Assembly: GCA_963920575.1 (NCBI GenBank)
Contig: OY986964.1
Location: 11,096,663-11,160,662, forward strand
Source of the DNA: Narthecium ossifragum
Taxonomy: Eukaryota; Streptophyta; Magnoliopsida; Dioscoreales; Nartheciaceae
Direction: 5' to 3'
DNA length: 64,000 nucleotides
Program-made: the position numbers and the translations under genes
In this document: in pieces, positions 21,393 to 34,306 of the stretch
How positions within the stretch are numbered: position 1 is the first letter of the stretch
Layout: the number at the start of each line of letters is the position of its first letter
Notes under the pieces: generated by a model
Told to the model about the DNA's origin: nothing
The model's database searches: none
Seen by the model: only the letters and a program-made list of their open reading frames with translations

Positions 21393-22761
21393 TGATCGTT
21401 CGAAAAACATGTCGTTAAAGCGCAGCAAACTTCAATCAAAATATAATCCTTATTCTATCACTATCCTACAGGGTACATTAGTGGTGAAGTTCTGAGTCGA
21501 TCCACAGGGAAAACATTGAAAACTAAAATCAATACTCAAAACTCGAATCCTACGTGGAGTAAGAATTGAATGTAAAATTATCTAATAATTGCCTAAGAAA
21601 GCAAGTAAACTGATCGGGATTTGAACCAAGTTAAGAATTACCTAGGGATTACTCAATCCACCTTAGCTTCACCTTTAATCTTCTCTAGTTATCCTCTTGT
21701 TCCTTTCTCTCAACATTATAGATCATATGGTTACAAGCTCACATGAATCCCTAAAATAAGATTTATGTTCCTAACGGCATAGCCTATCTTTCTTAGCATA
21801 GGTTGTCTTCGATCCTACGGTTACTTTAAGTTATACTACTCCTAATGACCTTGGCACAACCTATCCTAGCATAGAATAGCCTATCTCAAAAGCAAACCAT
21901 AAATCACATGAAAACCATCTCATAAATCTGTATAAATAATCATAAAAAGCTTATACGACTTAAAATACTTCAAAGGAACTCTATTCCGTCAAATCTCTAA
22001 TCATTAAAACCATATTTATGAGATCATATTGGGAAGAAGTTTACAAGAATCAAACCAAAGAAAATCAAAAGTTACATTAGGGTTCGATGAGATCCCTAAG
22101 TTTAAGAATTAGCTACTCATCTTCTGGGAAAGATCCATAGGTGTTGGGAAGGAAGCTGTCGATTCCCGTGGAAAGATCTACATCTTCAAAACCTTAGCCT
22201 TCTCCTCCAAAAGTGGTCCAAAAGATCCTTATTTTCGGCTGGAATAATCCCTTTATATAACAGAAACCCTTAATCCCGGAATTAGGAGTCATAATTGAAC
22301 TTAAACTCTAGTTTCCTGAAATTCTGTACTGATGGCGTCATCCTAGTGATCCATCGGACTCAAAATCGATCCATCGCTAAAGTCGGTTTGACTGGGTCTT
22401 TACTTCCACGAATTAATTTAAGCCTTTCTTTCCAACTTTCATATGTTCTACTTTGATTCAAAACTGGCGCCAATCTATAGAGAATCTCACGAAGTCTTCA
22501 ACATAAAAGTTGTATCTTTTGAAGTCTTCTTTCATCTCCCAGAATTTCAGAATAGTTGGAGTTCTGTAGAATTTTTGGTGATTTATTTCCAAACAGCCGA
22601 CGAAGCAGTCTTTTTGTTAATGATTTTTGGCCGAATTTTTTGTATTTCTTTTCAAATCCTATTTAGACCTGAAATCAAATAATAAGATATCAAATACACC
22701 TACTCTTAGGATAACAAAGTTAATTTAAGGGGTTTAATTATACATAATTCATGACTTATCA
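21393..22761 (-). repeat. Athila-type 3' LTR of a second minus-strand element
   Basis: Plus-strand ends are TGATCGTTCG and CATGACTTATCA. It repeats the same internal blocks as 20760-21392 (GTCGATCCACAGGG, GGGATTACTCAATCCACC). It is followed at 22762 by CACCCCCAACTTACA, which is a polypurine tract when read on the minus strand, so this is a 3' LTR. A TATA-like TTTATATAA lies at ~22252. The solo LTR at 30558-31938 is a close relative. Confidence 0.75.
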
Positions 22762-23957
22762 CACCCCCAACTTACACTTTGCTAGTTCTCAAGCAAAGAA
22801 AATATAAAAATAAAATAATAAATCTAACTAGTCATTTTCATAGGTCTCATGATTGCACTTAGCATGTGCAACAAACCTTTATACTCCTGGGTTACCCTAG
22901 TGGAGGAGTAATAGTCTCCTGAGGGTTTTTAGGGATGACACCCACAAACATCGATACAACCCTTGATCATATGATTAGAAATCAATCACAATATCCATCA
23001 ACTCCAATGCATAAAATAGAAGTTAGAAGTCATATCCATGAATTCACTCTTCTACCCAGAGTAAGATAAAACAATAGCAAATCAACACATGCCAAACACC
23101 TTTCCAACACTTCAACATATTTAACCATAATTCAGAACAACTTTAACACTCCTGTGTGTGAACAGGATTCTACATGATGCAGAGTATCAATTATATCCAA
23201 ACACTTCATCCATTCAACAATATGAACTTGGCCAACTACATATTTTAATTCACCACTTTGCAATCTTTTTCTTTCTTTTTTTTTCATATATGACATGTGC
23301 AATGTTATAATTTCTTATACTTTCTTCATGGTCCATGTAACGAGGTTCAAGCCAATGACTTCCAAACAAGATGGGTTCAGGGCACTAAGTGTAGAACACC
23401 CTTCAGACTCCAATGATAAAACCATGAAAGCTATAAATCATAACTAGTCATTAATTTTTTTCAAGAATTTCAACTTTTTTACGCAAACAATACACCTTGT
23501 TAGGCACGTTACTCGGTTACTAAGTATGAAACCCTTTTTGCATATAAAACTCTTTTTTTCAATTGCATACTTTTCATGTAACATAGGATAAGATCATAAA
23601 TCTATCATAATATCATGTTTAGAATCTAATCTCAACTCATCAATATGTGGAAGTGGACATCTCCATTAGGATATGTCCAATCATCCTTAAATCATGGTAA
23701 AAGTGGTGAAATATATAAATAATAACATCCATAGCAAAGATTTAGCTATCTTTTATATCACATATGAGATCAGAATAAATCATAAAATATGCCTCCAAAT
23801 CAAACATCTTTCATCAATTAATATCACAATTTCATTTTCATTACATAGCTCAAGGGTGCATAATTTCAATTACCAGAGAAAATATGAGCATGAAATTTAT
23901 GAATGCTACCCCCAACTTAAATATAATTGTCCCCAATCACTAAGTCATAAAAATATA
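22762..23957 (-). mobile_element. 3' untranslated region of second minus-strand Athila
   Basis: On the minus strand a conserved Athila post-pol motif appears near 23910-23935: GATTGGGGACAATTA then AAGTTGGGGGTAG. The plus-strand copy at ~55535-55565 has the equivalent. About 1.2 kb of AT-rich sequence follows down to the polypurine tract at 22762. LARD-2 begins at 23958, so pol is missing. Frames in this stretch are not conserved. Confidence 0.7.
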
Positions 23958-26785
23958 TGTAAGGGCCTATTTTCATATAAGGGCTTTTATGTAAGATTGG
24001 AGGATATTTCGCGTAATTTCATGTTTTGCGGGGGGTTTTCTGCAAACACCACCCCTACCCTTCTAGAGAAATCGAGTCTCTTCTCTTTCCCTTTTTGGTT
24101 GCCAACCCGAGAGAGAGAGAGAGGGAGAGATCGGGAGAGAGATAGAGAAAGATCGAGAGAGAGATTGGGAGAGAGATCGAGAGGTAGATCTGGAGGACGA
24201 AGAGGGATCGCCAGCGCCGAAGAAGAAAGGAGGGAGGAAAGGGGGGAAGAAAACTGGGAGAAGAAGAAGTGGAGATCACCGGAAATCGGGTAGATCCGGT
24301 GATGTTCCTGCCTGATTTCGTCTCCCTCTTGGCTCAAGAGAGCTCTCATCTTCTTCCCCCCTCCGATCTCTTCTTTTTTGTGAGTTTTCCATTGGGTTTT
24401 GGGAAGCTTCGCGGCTCTCTGGTGATGAGTCGTCGGATAAGATGTTGTGGACGGCGTTGGGGACCTTCCTCGGCGACGGCAACACCGGGGAAGGACCCCC
24501 GTGGTCTGGGGCATCTCTCCAGAACCTCTTTGGGTGTTTTCCCATGCCGGCTGAAGCTTGTTTCCCCTCCCTGTCATGGTTTCCGGTGAGATTTTCGGCC
24601 GGCCTTCCTCTGGCCATGGCCATTGATCTTCCGCTCGATCCGGTGGTTGGGCTAGTAAGCAAGGTCCCGTCTTCACCGTGGTGGCTGTCCGGTGGTTAAG
24701 TAGCGGGTTTAGTGGGTCTCTAACGAAGCTCCGGTGGAGTTCCGGCGAGAGCTCCGGCGGCCCTTCTTGGCGGACGGGTGCATGTCGCCGGGGTTGGGTT
24801 GTCAAGGACGCGCCGTCGGTGCGGTAGATTTTGTCGCAGACGCATTGTCGGTGCGATAGATTCCGTCGCAGGCGTGGCAGAGTCCGTCGTCGGTGCGGCA
24901 GATTTCGTCGCAGACGTGGCAGATTCCGTCGCAGGCTTGGCAAAGTTCGTCGTCGGTGCGGCAGATTTCGTGGCAGACTTGGCAGATTCCATCGCAGGTG
25001 CGACAAGTTGCAGCCGCGGTGCGGTCGAGTGGCGACGCCGTGTCGGAAATGCCAGGGGAGCTGGTCCACCATGGGCGGAGTCGTCGCATGCGCCCCAGCG
25101 TGCGGAGCGCCGATGTCAAATTTCGTTCATTTTCGCGTGGTTTCGACCAGCTTTTCGAGCTCTAGCAGTATCTATTAGTTTCTTTTTCGTTTGGGGTTGT
25201 ACTTGACCGAGATCTTTGTCCTTGTGCTTTAGGTGATCTTTTGAGCGGCTGTCAGGGAGGACGTAGACCCCGGACTTAAGGAGCGCATCGACTGTTCTTT
25301 TGAGGTAGGAGTTACCTCCCACTAGGGATCTGTGTATGTTATGATATGCATGCTATATGCTGTGTTATGTTTATATGTGATGCAATGTTGTATTGTATGC
25401 CATGTTATATAGCTATACCTTTGTGATGATGGTTGCAAGCTATGTTACGATCTGTTGGGCTAGTTGAGCCCTCAACTTCCTTAATTGTGCTATGGAATAT
25501 TATGCTAAGCTATTCCTGTATTGTATGCATATATGAGAACTTATGAGTTACATTGATAAATTTGGTGTAATATGACCACATTGATAAATTAAGGGTATGT
25601 TTTGTCACGTTTTAAAATATAGGGGGTAAATTGACATATTTTCAAATTATAGGGGAGTAAGATGTTATTAACCCTTGATTATATTATGATGTTGTGTGGC
25701 TTGTGCATACATGCTAGGATTGTCAGGCTTGTCTTAGGACATAGATTGTGGTTGGGTCTAGTCAGGTCCTGTAGCTAGACTAGTCAGAGTCTAGGGGCTA
25801 TGTCGATGACTTGATGGATGGATTTATGATCTCCGTATATCGATCGAGGACTTTGATTGGATCTGATTGAGGATTGGATCTGATTGATGGTTTGATCAGA
25901 TTGAGGATATGACATGAGGCTTTGCTTTGAGGATGTATTACCGAGCATGTTGAACCTATACTAGTATACTGAGGCCGGTATAGAGTGTATAGGGGTCTTG
26001 GTGAGCATTGAGGGTTGGATGCGGCTTCTGTGCATATAAGACTTACCCAGACTAGCCAGACCGTACTAGGATAAGTAAACTAGTATAGGATGTTTTACCT
26101 ATACTAGTATACTGGGGCTAGGTATAGAGTCTATAGGGGTATGGGCGAGCGTTGACAGTCGGACGCGGTGTCTGTGCATGTAAGACTTACCCTTATTAGC
26201 CAGACCATACTTGGGCAGTATACTAGGATAGGTGGGTGTACACTAGTGTCTTAGATTGTTGTCAGGTGAGTCCTACCGGGCTTTCGAGCTAATTTTCCTT
26301 GGGTTTTTGTTGTGCAGGAGGTAGGCCTAAGACCATTATTACACCCCAGGGAGGTGGTCAGCAGTGACGAGGCGTCATTTTGGGTTTATTGATTGAGAGT
26401 TAGTTTTGTTGTAGGTAGAGGGATGTGGGTTGTATCCCAAATTTATTTTTGTACTCTACCTTAACTCTCAATTTGTGTATTTGGCGCTTTGTAAATGCTG
26501 GAATTTGAAAAAATTTGTATATTATAGTCTCGTGGCCCTGTTATGTTGTAATTGGAAGATTATTTCACTCATATGTATGTGACATGTGTAATTGAATGAA
26601 ATGGGGTGATGGTGTCCCCGGAATTGTGATAAATGTTGTAAATACTGGATAAATGTTATAGGATGTATAGTTTGTATCTGTTGACAGGTTATAGATTGTG
26701 TGATCACGTGCTCGTGCCCAAGGGTCATGCCGAAATTTTCAGAAATTTTGGGATATTTTGTATTTAATTGGGGTGGGGCGTGACA
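23958..26785 (+). repeat. LARD-2 5' LTR (2.83 kb)
   Basis: TGTAAGGGCC...GGCGTGACA. It contains a GAGAGA-rich tract (24109-24190), a GC-rich block, a 21-bp minisatellite (24820-25015) absent from LARD-1, and the paired ~140-bp units (25965-26240). An AT-rich stretch at ~25550-25680 has no counterpart in the 3' LTR. Confidence 0.85.
24820..25015 (+). repeat. 21-bp minisatellite in LARD-2 5' LTR
   Basis: Units such as GCAGATTTCGTCGCAGACGTG and GCAGATTCCGTCGCAGGCTTG repeat about nine times with variants. Because 21 is a multiple of 3, one frame reads as heptads like CGRFRRR. The array recurs, shorter, at ~32435-32575 in the 3' LTR. Confidence 0.75.
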
Positions 26786-26788
26786 GGT

Positions 26789-26800
26789 TGGTATCAGAGC
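26789..26800 (+). other. Primer-binding site, initiator tRNA-Met
   Basis: TGGTATCAGAGC begins 3 bp after the 5' LTR, identical to the LARD-1 site. Confidence 0.88.
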
Positions 26801-29800
26801 CTAGGCTGTAGATCCTAGGGTGAGATCGGATGATTCATAGCATAGATGGGTAGGAATGGGCTAGATAGAGTCTTTGGATATGTTTGATCTGAGAAATCGG
26901 GTTAATTGCTGATATTCTACTCTTCCGTCGGAAAACATATTCCTTTCCCAATTTCTGGTGGTTTTGAGCATCTAAAAGCTTGGTTTAATCAATTTTATGT
27001 TTTTGGGCTGAAGAGCTAAAACATCTTGTGAGTTTGATTGGTTTTGATCACCTAAAAGTCTTATTGTTTTGGAGCAATTTTATGCATAACGTTGTTAGTG
27101 ACTCCTTTATCACAATCATGATCGGTTTAATCGAAGTTCTTGCAACGGCATATGCCTAAAAATCATTTTAAGTGCTACTATCCTACTCTTGACTGAATAA
27201 TACTCGTTTTGCTTCTTGACGATAGAATCAAGCTATAATGTAGGTTTTCTTTGATGGAATTGTCTCCACAATAACGATAAAAGCCGGTTGAGCCAGCAAG
27301 TTTAGCTCCATTTCATCAATATAGATCTGTATTGCTCCAGATCTTGGGTTTCTTGTCGATACTCGGTTCTAGTTTTAACATTATTTTGTACATTGACAAG
27401 TAACTGGTGAAAGTGTTGAGACATTCTTATGTACAAATCTTTGTTGATTTGTCATTGATATTTCGAGATCGACGTTTTTGCGACCGGATTAAAGGATGTT
27501 TTTATATGTTATTGTGCTATGGATTTTGATTTGTTGACGATTCATTGAACTTGAGGAAAAAAAATAAACTTGATTAGGCCCTCGAGAAGCTTGGTCGATG
27601 TCATTATAACTATATTTGTGTTTGGTAATTGTTGCGGCTCATTTTTTGCCCGGATGTTGTTTATGGTTTTCTTCGCGTTGATTGCGAGTTTTGTTCTATT
27701 TCATGGATTTCTTGTTAGCGTTGAGAGAGAAGCCCTTACTTCTTTGCCAGTTTATCAAGATATTTCATGTCTCATGGATCAAATCAAGTGTAGAGTTGAT
27801 GGATGATGCTTTTTGGCATGACTTGTGAGTTTTATTGGATATTGCTAGTGAAAATCTCATTGGGAAGAAACCTTATAGTTGCAATTCTGTTAGTAACAAA
27901 GAGGTTGAATTTTGGGATGGTTTCAACTCCTTTTTCAAACCAATGTTTGATCTGATTTTTTTGTGCAGGAATTTATAGAAATGAGTTTTGGATCCAATGT
28001 AGTCTTTTATTTCTTTGGATTTGACCAAGAATTACCCAAAGAGAGTGGTGTAAGAGGAGTTGTGCTGTTCTCGATGAAGAACAACCTTCTGCTAAACGTT
28101 TGATGATTTTAGCCCTCAAACATGCAAAGGTTTCATGGGCTTTCATCACTGGATTGCTCTTTAGAGTGCTTTTCGTGTATTTGTGGTTTTGCTTATGCGT
28201 TGTGGGTTTTGGTTAGCGTTTGAACTCGGAACTACTGTTCGTACCGCTGGTCCAATTCAAAAATTGGAATCGTAAATTAGATGCTTTTCTTTTTCTGAAT
28301 TTTGAGATTCTGGCTCGATTTGAGTTTATTGGTGAATTGGCTGCTTGATTTAAGGATTTAATATTGCAATTCAAATTGAATTCAAGGATTTGGCTCCCAT
28401 TGGGTTTTCAAAACTCAAAAGTGGAATTCTTATATTCTGGTTTGGGTTCTTTATTTTTAATTTCAAGAACTAGATGTCAATGTTGCTCTGACTTAGTATC
28501 GTATCAAAATTAGATGCTCCTTGCTTGTTTTTCAATTTTTTTGAGCTTTCTTGGTTATTTGCTTAGCTTTTTATGCAATGGTGAAGCTGGTTATGTTGAT
28601 ATTATCTGGTCAAAATTTAGGTGAATTTGAAGGATTTCCCTAACCTTTATTGACTTCTGGCTGGAAGAGAATTTTCTCGTTTGAAGTTAATCGCCTGCTT
28701 TGATTGGTTCTTATGCTGAAGATCTCCATTTGAGATTGATTGTTGTTGCTCCAATCTTATCATCCGAGTTTGGTATTTATTTTCTTTTCATGGAAGACTG
28801 GTGGTTGCTTGAGATCCATTGTGGAGTTTTCTAGTCCTGATTTCTTGTTTTTGGATGCCCATGAAGCTGGCATGTCTTTCCTTCAAGCAGAACTTTGGTT
28901 CAAGTGTGAAAGAACTTTCACCTCATATTGTTTCTTGAAACAGAGCATAGGCTTTGAGGATTGGTTGTTTTCCATAGGATATCCTGCCAATTACGTTTGG
29001 AAGTTGTGAATTGGGTTTGTTTTCCATGGGATATCCTGCCCGATGCTTTTCTCTGAATTTGTTGATGGTCTTTCGAGTGGTTGCACTTTTAGAATGCGTT
29101 CTGCAGGTTTTCGTGCTGCTTTTTGATAAAGCTAGTGCAAGAGTTTGAGAAAAAGGAGTTTCATGCTTGGTTGTTTAGTAACTGAATTGTATTACTTGGA
29201 GTCAAAAGACTCGACCTTGATGACTGTCTGCTGTCGATTTAGTTTGTTTTACACGCTTTGGTCTTGCTCCAGTATGAATATTAGTTGATTGCCGTTTCTT
29301 TTATGAGTTGGAGACAGTTTATAGAGAACAAATTTCATTATTGGCTTTCGTTAAATCTATTGGTTTTGCCGAGATTTGAGAGGAGATTTAATGTTTCTGG
29401 TTCTTTATTATTAATACGGCGATTTATTCGGGAAGTAATTGTACTTTTGAATCACGCTAGATTTTCATAGTTCTATACTAGGATTTGTGTGGTTGTTTGT
29501 TATATATGATTTGTTTGCTGTGTGCGGGTTCGCCCGGTTGGTTGTTGTCTTTTGTTTGGTGGTCGTAGGCGGTCCAGGTGCTTGTTCTTGTGTTGTGGCT
29601 AGGGGTCTAGAGATGTGTGACCGTCCGCGCTAGTGTGTTCTTGGTGATGGTGTGCTAGGCTACGTTCTTCTTTCGGTACGAGACTTGCGTGATGGGATGC
29701 TCGGCTGCGAAAATCCTTGAATAGTAGACCGTAGTTCACTTCGTTAGGGCTAGACCAGTCGTGGTGGCCGATCGAAGAGAATGAGGTAGTGGCACAAGCA

Positions 29801-30232
29801 TCACCGATGGTTAAACACCTAGCTGTTTGCCGTAAGTCATAGTTTCGTGAAAGTTTAGTGAAACCCTTAGTGGGATGTGAGGGCGTAGGACTGTGTTAGT
29901 GTTGGTCTTCTGCTTGGGGTGCCAGTCACTGGTACACTACCGTTGGGACTGCCTGTTGGTTCGCGAGGCGTTGGGTGCTAGTTAACGTGTTTCCGGGAGT
30001 CTGAGGTAGTGGTACGGGGCCGGGCCGATAGTGTGACCACATGCCAGTCTAGCCAAACTACAGTGTTGATTGTGATAATAACCTGCATCAGATGTTTCCA
30101 CTGTGGAGTGAACCGTGGGGACACCTGTTGAGAGTGGGGCCCGAATATGATTGGTGTGTCGAGGATGTGAGCTTGAGCTTGGTGATCTTCGTTTTTCGTG
30201 CTCGAGTTGAATTTCGGGGACGAAATTCCCTT
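26801..30232 (+). other. LARD-2 non-coding interior (3.4 kb)
   Basis: It is AT-rich with short frames only. A frame of 89 residues (28740-29009) is disrupted in LARD-1, so it is unlikely to be a gene. The part from ~28670 to 29910 matches LARD-1; 26890-28665 and ~29915-30180 do not occur there. Just before the polypurine tract the bases can be read LELNFGDEIPLRGGG, which may be the relic of a pol C-terminus. Confidence 0.65.
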
Positions 30233-30245
30233 AAGGGGGGGAGGT
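30233..30245 (+). other. Polypurine tract of LARD-2
   Basis: AAGGGGGGGAGGT immediately precedes the 3' LTR start TGTAAGGGCC at 30246. Confidence 0.8.
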
Positions 30246-30557
30246 TGTAAGGGCCTATTTTCATATAAGCGCTTTTATGTAAGATTGGAGGACATTTCAC
30301 GTAATTTCATGTTTTGCGGGGGGTTTTCTGTAAAAACCACCCCTATCCTTCTAGAGAAATCGAGTCTCTTCTCTTTCCTTTTTTGGCTGCCAACCCGAGA
30401 GAGAGAGGGAGAGATCGGGAGAGAGATAGAGAAAGATCGAGAGAGAGATTGGGAGAGAGATCGAGAGATAGATATGGAGGACGAAGAGGGATAGCCAGCA
30501 CCGGAGAAGAAAGAAGGGAGGAAAGGGGGTAGAAAACCGGAGGAAGGAGAAGTGGAG
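30246..30557 (+). repeat. LARD-2 3' LTR, first part
   Basis: It matches the first ~310 bp of the 5' LTR, including the GAGAGA-rich tract. It breaks at AGAAGTGGAG, where an Athila-type LTR starts. Confidence 0.82.
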
Positions 30558-31938
30558 TGATCGCTTGCAAACATCGTCGTTAAAACATTGCAAACTCAAT
30601 CAAATATTAAATTTATAATTCTTATTCAATCACTGCACTACTAGGTAGGTTAGCGGTGAAGTCAGGAGTCGATCCACAGGGAAAACGTTGGAAATCAAAA
30701 TCAATTCTCGAAACCCTAAAACTAAGGAAAAGAATCAAAGATAAAATAGAGTTATCTAAACTAATAAAGAAAAGAAATAAAAGGTTGATCAATTCGAATC
30801 AATGGAGTAGTTACTTAGGAATTACTCAATCCACCCTAATTTCATTATTAGTCTTCTCTAGTTATCATCTTGTTCCCTTCTCTCAGCATTATGGATCATA
30901 TGGCTACAAGCTCACATGAATCCCTAAAAGAAAGTTAATGTTCCCAACGACATAACCTATCTTTGCTTGGCATAGATTGTCTTTGGTCCTACGATTGCCT
31001 TAAATTATATTACTCCTAATGACCTTGGCACAACCTATCTTCGCGTAGCATAGCTTATCTCAAAGGCAACCAATAACTTCATTAAAATCATCTCATAAAT
31101 CTCTACAATCAATCACAGAAATCATGTAGGGATGAAAGTACGTCAAGGGAACTTTGTTCCTTCAACTCTATTAACAATAAAACCATATTCATGAGATCAT
31201 GCATCGAGAAGTTTAGAAGAATCAAACTAAAGTAAAACCAAAACTACACTAGGGCTTCATGAATAATCCTAAGTACAATAATTACCAACTCATCTTTTGA
31301 ATGAAAGCCATTAGGTTGGAATAGAAAGCTGTCACCATCCACATCCTCTCCGTCTGCTTCTTCCTCCTCCAAAGATTGTCAAAAAGATGAGAAACTCGGC
31401 TGGAACAATCTATTTATATAATAGAAACCCTTAATCCCGGAATTAGGAGTTATAGTTGAACTTAAACTCTAATTTCCCTAAATTCCGGATTGATGACGTC
31501 ATTGGAGCGATTGATCGGCCTCAAATCCGTTCCATTGCTCTAGTCGGTCTGACGAGGTCATTAACTGCCACGTCATTAATTCATTTCAGCTTTTATCAAA
31601 TTTCAGCTTTCATGGATCCAAATTTGCTTCAAACATGGCGCCAATCTATCCGGAATCTCACAAAGTCTTCAACATGAAAGTTGTAGCTCTTGAAGTCTTC
31701 TTTCATCTCCCAGAATTTCAGCAGTTTTGGAGTTTTGTAGAAGTTCTGGTGATTTATTTTCAAACAGTCGACGAAGCAGTTTTTTTGCAGAATTTACTAA
31801 TTTTTGACCGAATTTCTTGTATTTCTTCTCAAATCTTACTTAAACCTGAAATCAAATAATAGGATATCAAATACCCCTACTCTAGGCCTAACAAAGGTAA
31901 TTTAAGGGGTTTAATTATGAATAATTAGTGACTTATTA
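30558..31938 (-). repeat. Athila-type LTR inside LARD-2 3' LTR, no TSD
   Basis: Plus-strand ends are TGATCGCTTGC and AGTGACTTATTA. It shares GTCGATCCACAGGG, GGAATTACTCAATCCACC and the CTTTGTTCCTTC-type blocks with 21393-22761. A minus-strand TATA box lies at ~31411-31420. At the junction the host LTR has lost four bases (ATCA, present in other copies between GTGGAG and CCG), and no 5-bp duplication is present. Confidence 0.78.
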
Positions 31939-34306
31939 CCGAAAATCGGGTAGATCCGGTGAGGTTCCCGCCTGATTTCGTCTCCCTCTTGGCTCAGGTG
32001 AGCTATCATCTTCTTTCCCCCTCCGATCTCTTCTTTTTTGTGTGTTTTCCATTGGGTTTTGGGGAGCTTCGCGGCTCTCTGGTGATGGGTCACCGGAGAA
32101 GATGTTGTGGACGGCGTTGGGGACCTCCCTCGGCGACTGCATCTCTCCAGATCCTACTTGGGTGTTTTCCCATGCCGACTGAAGCTTGCTTCCCCTCCTC
32201 GCCATGGTTTCCGGTGAGATTTCCAGCCATCCTTCCTCTGGCGGTGGCCGTTGATCTTCCTCTGGATCCGGTGGTTGGGCTAGTAAGCAAGGTCCCGTCT
32301 TCGCCTTGGTGGCTGTCCGGTGGTTAAGCACGGGTTTAGTCGCCCTCCAACGAAGCTCGGGCGGAGTTTTAGCGAGAGCTCCGGCGGCCCTTCTTGGCGA
32401 ACGGGTGCGTGTCGGTGGGTTTGTCCGACGCATTGTCGGTGCTGCAGATTCCGTCGTAGGTGCGGCAGAGTCTGTCGTCGGTGCTGCAGTTTTCATTACA
32501 GACGCGGCAGATTCCTTTGCAGGCGCGGCAGATTTCATTGCAGACGTGGCAGATTCCGTCGCAGGTGCGACAAGTTGCAGCCACGGTGCGGTCGAGCGGC
32601 GACACCGTGTCGAAAACGCCGGGGGGTCTGGTCCACCATGGGCGGAGTCGTCGCGTGCGCCCGAGCGTGTCGAGCGCCGACGTCCGATTTCGTTGATTTC
32701 CGCGTCATTTCGACCAGCTTTTCGAGCTCTAGCGGTATCTAGTAGTTTCTTTTTCATTTGGGGTTGTACCTGATCGAGATCTTTGTCCTTGTGCTTTAGG
32801 CTATCTTTTGAGCGGCTGTCAGGGAGGACGTGGACCTCGGACTTAAGGAACCCATTGACTGTTCTTTTGAGGTAGGAGTTACCTCCCACAAGGGATGTGT
32901 GTATGTTATGATATGCTTGCTATATGTTATGTTTTGTTTATATGTGATGCAATGTTTTGTTGTATGCCATGTTGTATAGCTATACCTTTGTGATGATGGT
33001 TGCATGCTATGTTATGATCCGTTGGGCTAGTTGAGCCCTCTACTTCCTTAATTATGCTATGGAATGTTATGCTAAGCTATTCCTGTATTGTATGCATATA
33101 TGAAAACTTATGAGTCTAGGGGCTATGCCGATGACTTGATGGATGGATTTATGATCTCCATATATCGATCGAGGACTTTGACTGGATCTGATTGTGGATT
33201 GAATCTGATTGAGGGTTTGATCAGATTGAGGATATGACATGAGGCTTTGCTTTGAGAATGAGTTGCTGAGGATGTTGGACCTATACTAGTATACTGAGTC
33301 CGATATAGAGTCTATAGGGGTCTGGGCGAGCATTGATGGTCGGACGTGGCGTCTGTGCATGTAAGACTTACCCAGACTAGCCAGACCATATTAGGATCAG
33401 TAAACTAGTATAGGATGTTGTACCTATACTAGTATACTGGGGATGGGTATAGAGTCTATAGGGGTATGAGCGAACGTTAACGGTCGGATGTGGCGTCTGT
33501 GCATGTAAGACTTACCCATACTAGCCAGACCATACTTGGGCAGTATACTAGGATAGGTGGGTGTACACCAGTTTCCTAGATTGTCGTGAGGTGACTCCTA
33601 CTGGGCTTTCGAGCTCATTTTCCTTGGGTTTTTATTGTGCAGGAGGTAGGCCCGAGACCAGTACACTCTAGGGAAGTGGTTAGCAGTGACGAGGCGTCAT
33701 TTTGGGTTTATTGATTGAGAGTTAGTTTTGTTGTAGGTGGAGGGTTGTGGGTTGTATCCCAAATCTATTTTTGTACTCTACCTTAACTCTCAATTTGTGT
33801 ATTTGGCGTCTTGTATATGCTAGAATTTGGGAAAATTTGTATATTGTAGTCTCGTGGCCCTGTTATGTTGTAATTGGAAGATTATTTCACTCATATGTAT
33901 GTGACATGTGTAATTGAATGAAATGGGGTGATGGTGTCCCCGGAATTGTGATGAATGATGTCAATACTGGATAAATCTCATAGGATGTATGGTTTGTGTA
34001 TTTGGCGCTTTGTATATGCTGGAATTTGGGAAAATATATATATTGTAGTCTCGTGGCCCTGTTATGTTGTAATTGGAAGATTATTTCACTCATACGTATG
34101 TGACATGTGTAATTGAATGAAATGCGGTGATGGTGTCCCTGGAATTGTGATAAATGTTGTAAATACTGGATAAATCTCATAGGATGTATGGTTTGTATCT
34201 GTTGACAGGTTATAGATTGTGTGATCACGTGCCCGTGCCCAAGGGTCATGGCGAAATTTTGAGAAATTTTGGGATATTTTGTATTTAATTAGGGCGGGGC
34301 GTGACA
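31939..34306 (+). repeat. LARD-2 3' LTR, second part
   Basis: It resumes at CCGAAAATCGGGTAGATCC exactly where the first part stopped, and ends GTGACA. The 21-bp minisatellite (~32435-32575), the paired ~140-bp units (33278-33560) and a private ~196-bp tandem duplication (33797-34192) lie within it. Confidence 0.82.
33797..34192 (+). repeat. ~196-bp tandem duplication private to LARD-2 3' LTR
   Basis: Two adjacent units begin GTGTATTTGGCG (33797 and ~33993). Each runs through TCTCGTGGCCCTG and TGAATGAAATG to AGGATGTATGGTTT. The 5' LTR has the unit once, so the duplication happened after insertion. Confidence 0.8.

Larger units (their letters stand above)
23958..34306 (+). mobile_element. LARD-2: full-length non-autonomous family L element
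   Basis: Layout: 5' LTR 23958-26785, primer site 26789-26800, non-coding interior to 30232, polypurine tract, and 3' LTR 30246-34306 split by another LTR. Flanking bases ATATA (left) and ATAAA (right) may be a 5-bp TSD with one change. The two LTRs differ at many positions and by several indels, so the insertion is old. No gag or pol exists, so any transposition relied on proteins in trans. Confidence 0.85.

Noticed and set aside
23987..25072. 361-residue minus-strand frame as a gene
   Set aside because: Its Arg/His/Leu-rich repeats are the antisense of the 21-bp minisatellite and the same LTR block. It is not conserved in LTRs lacking the minisatellite.
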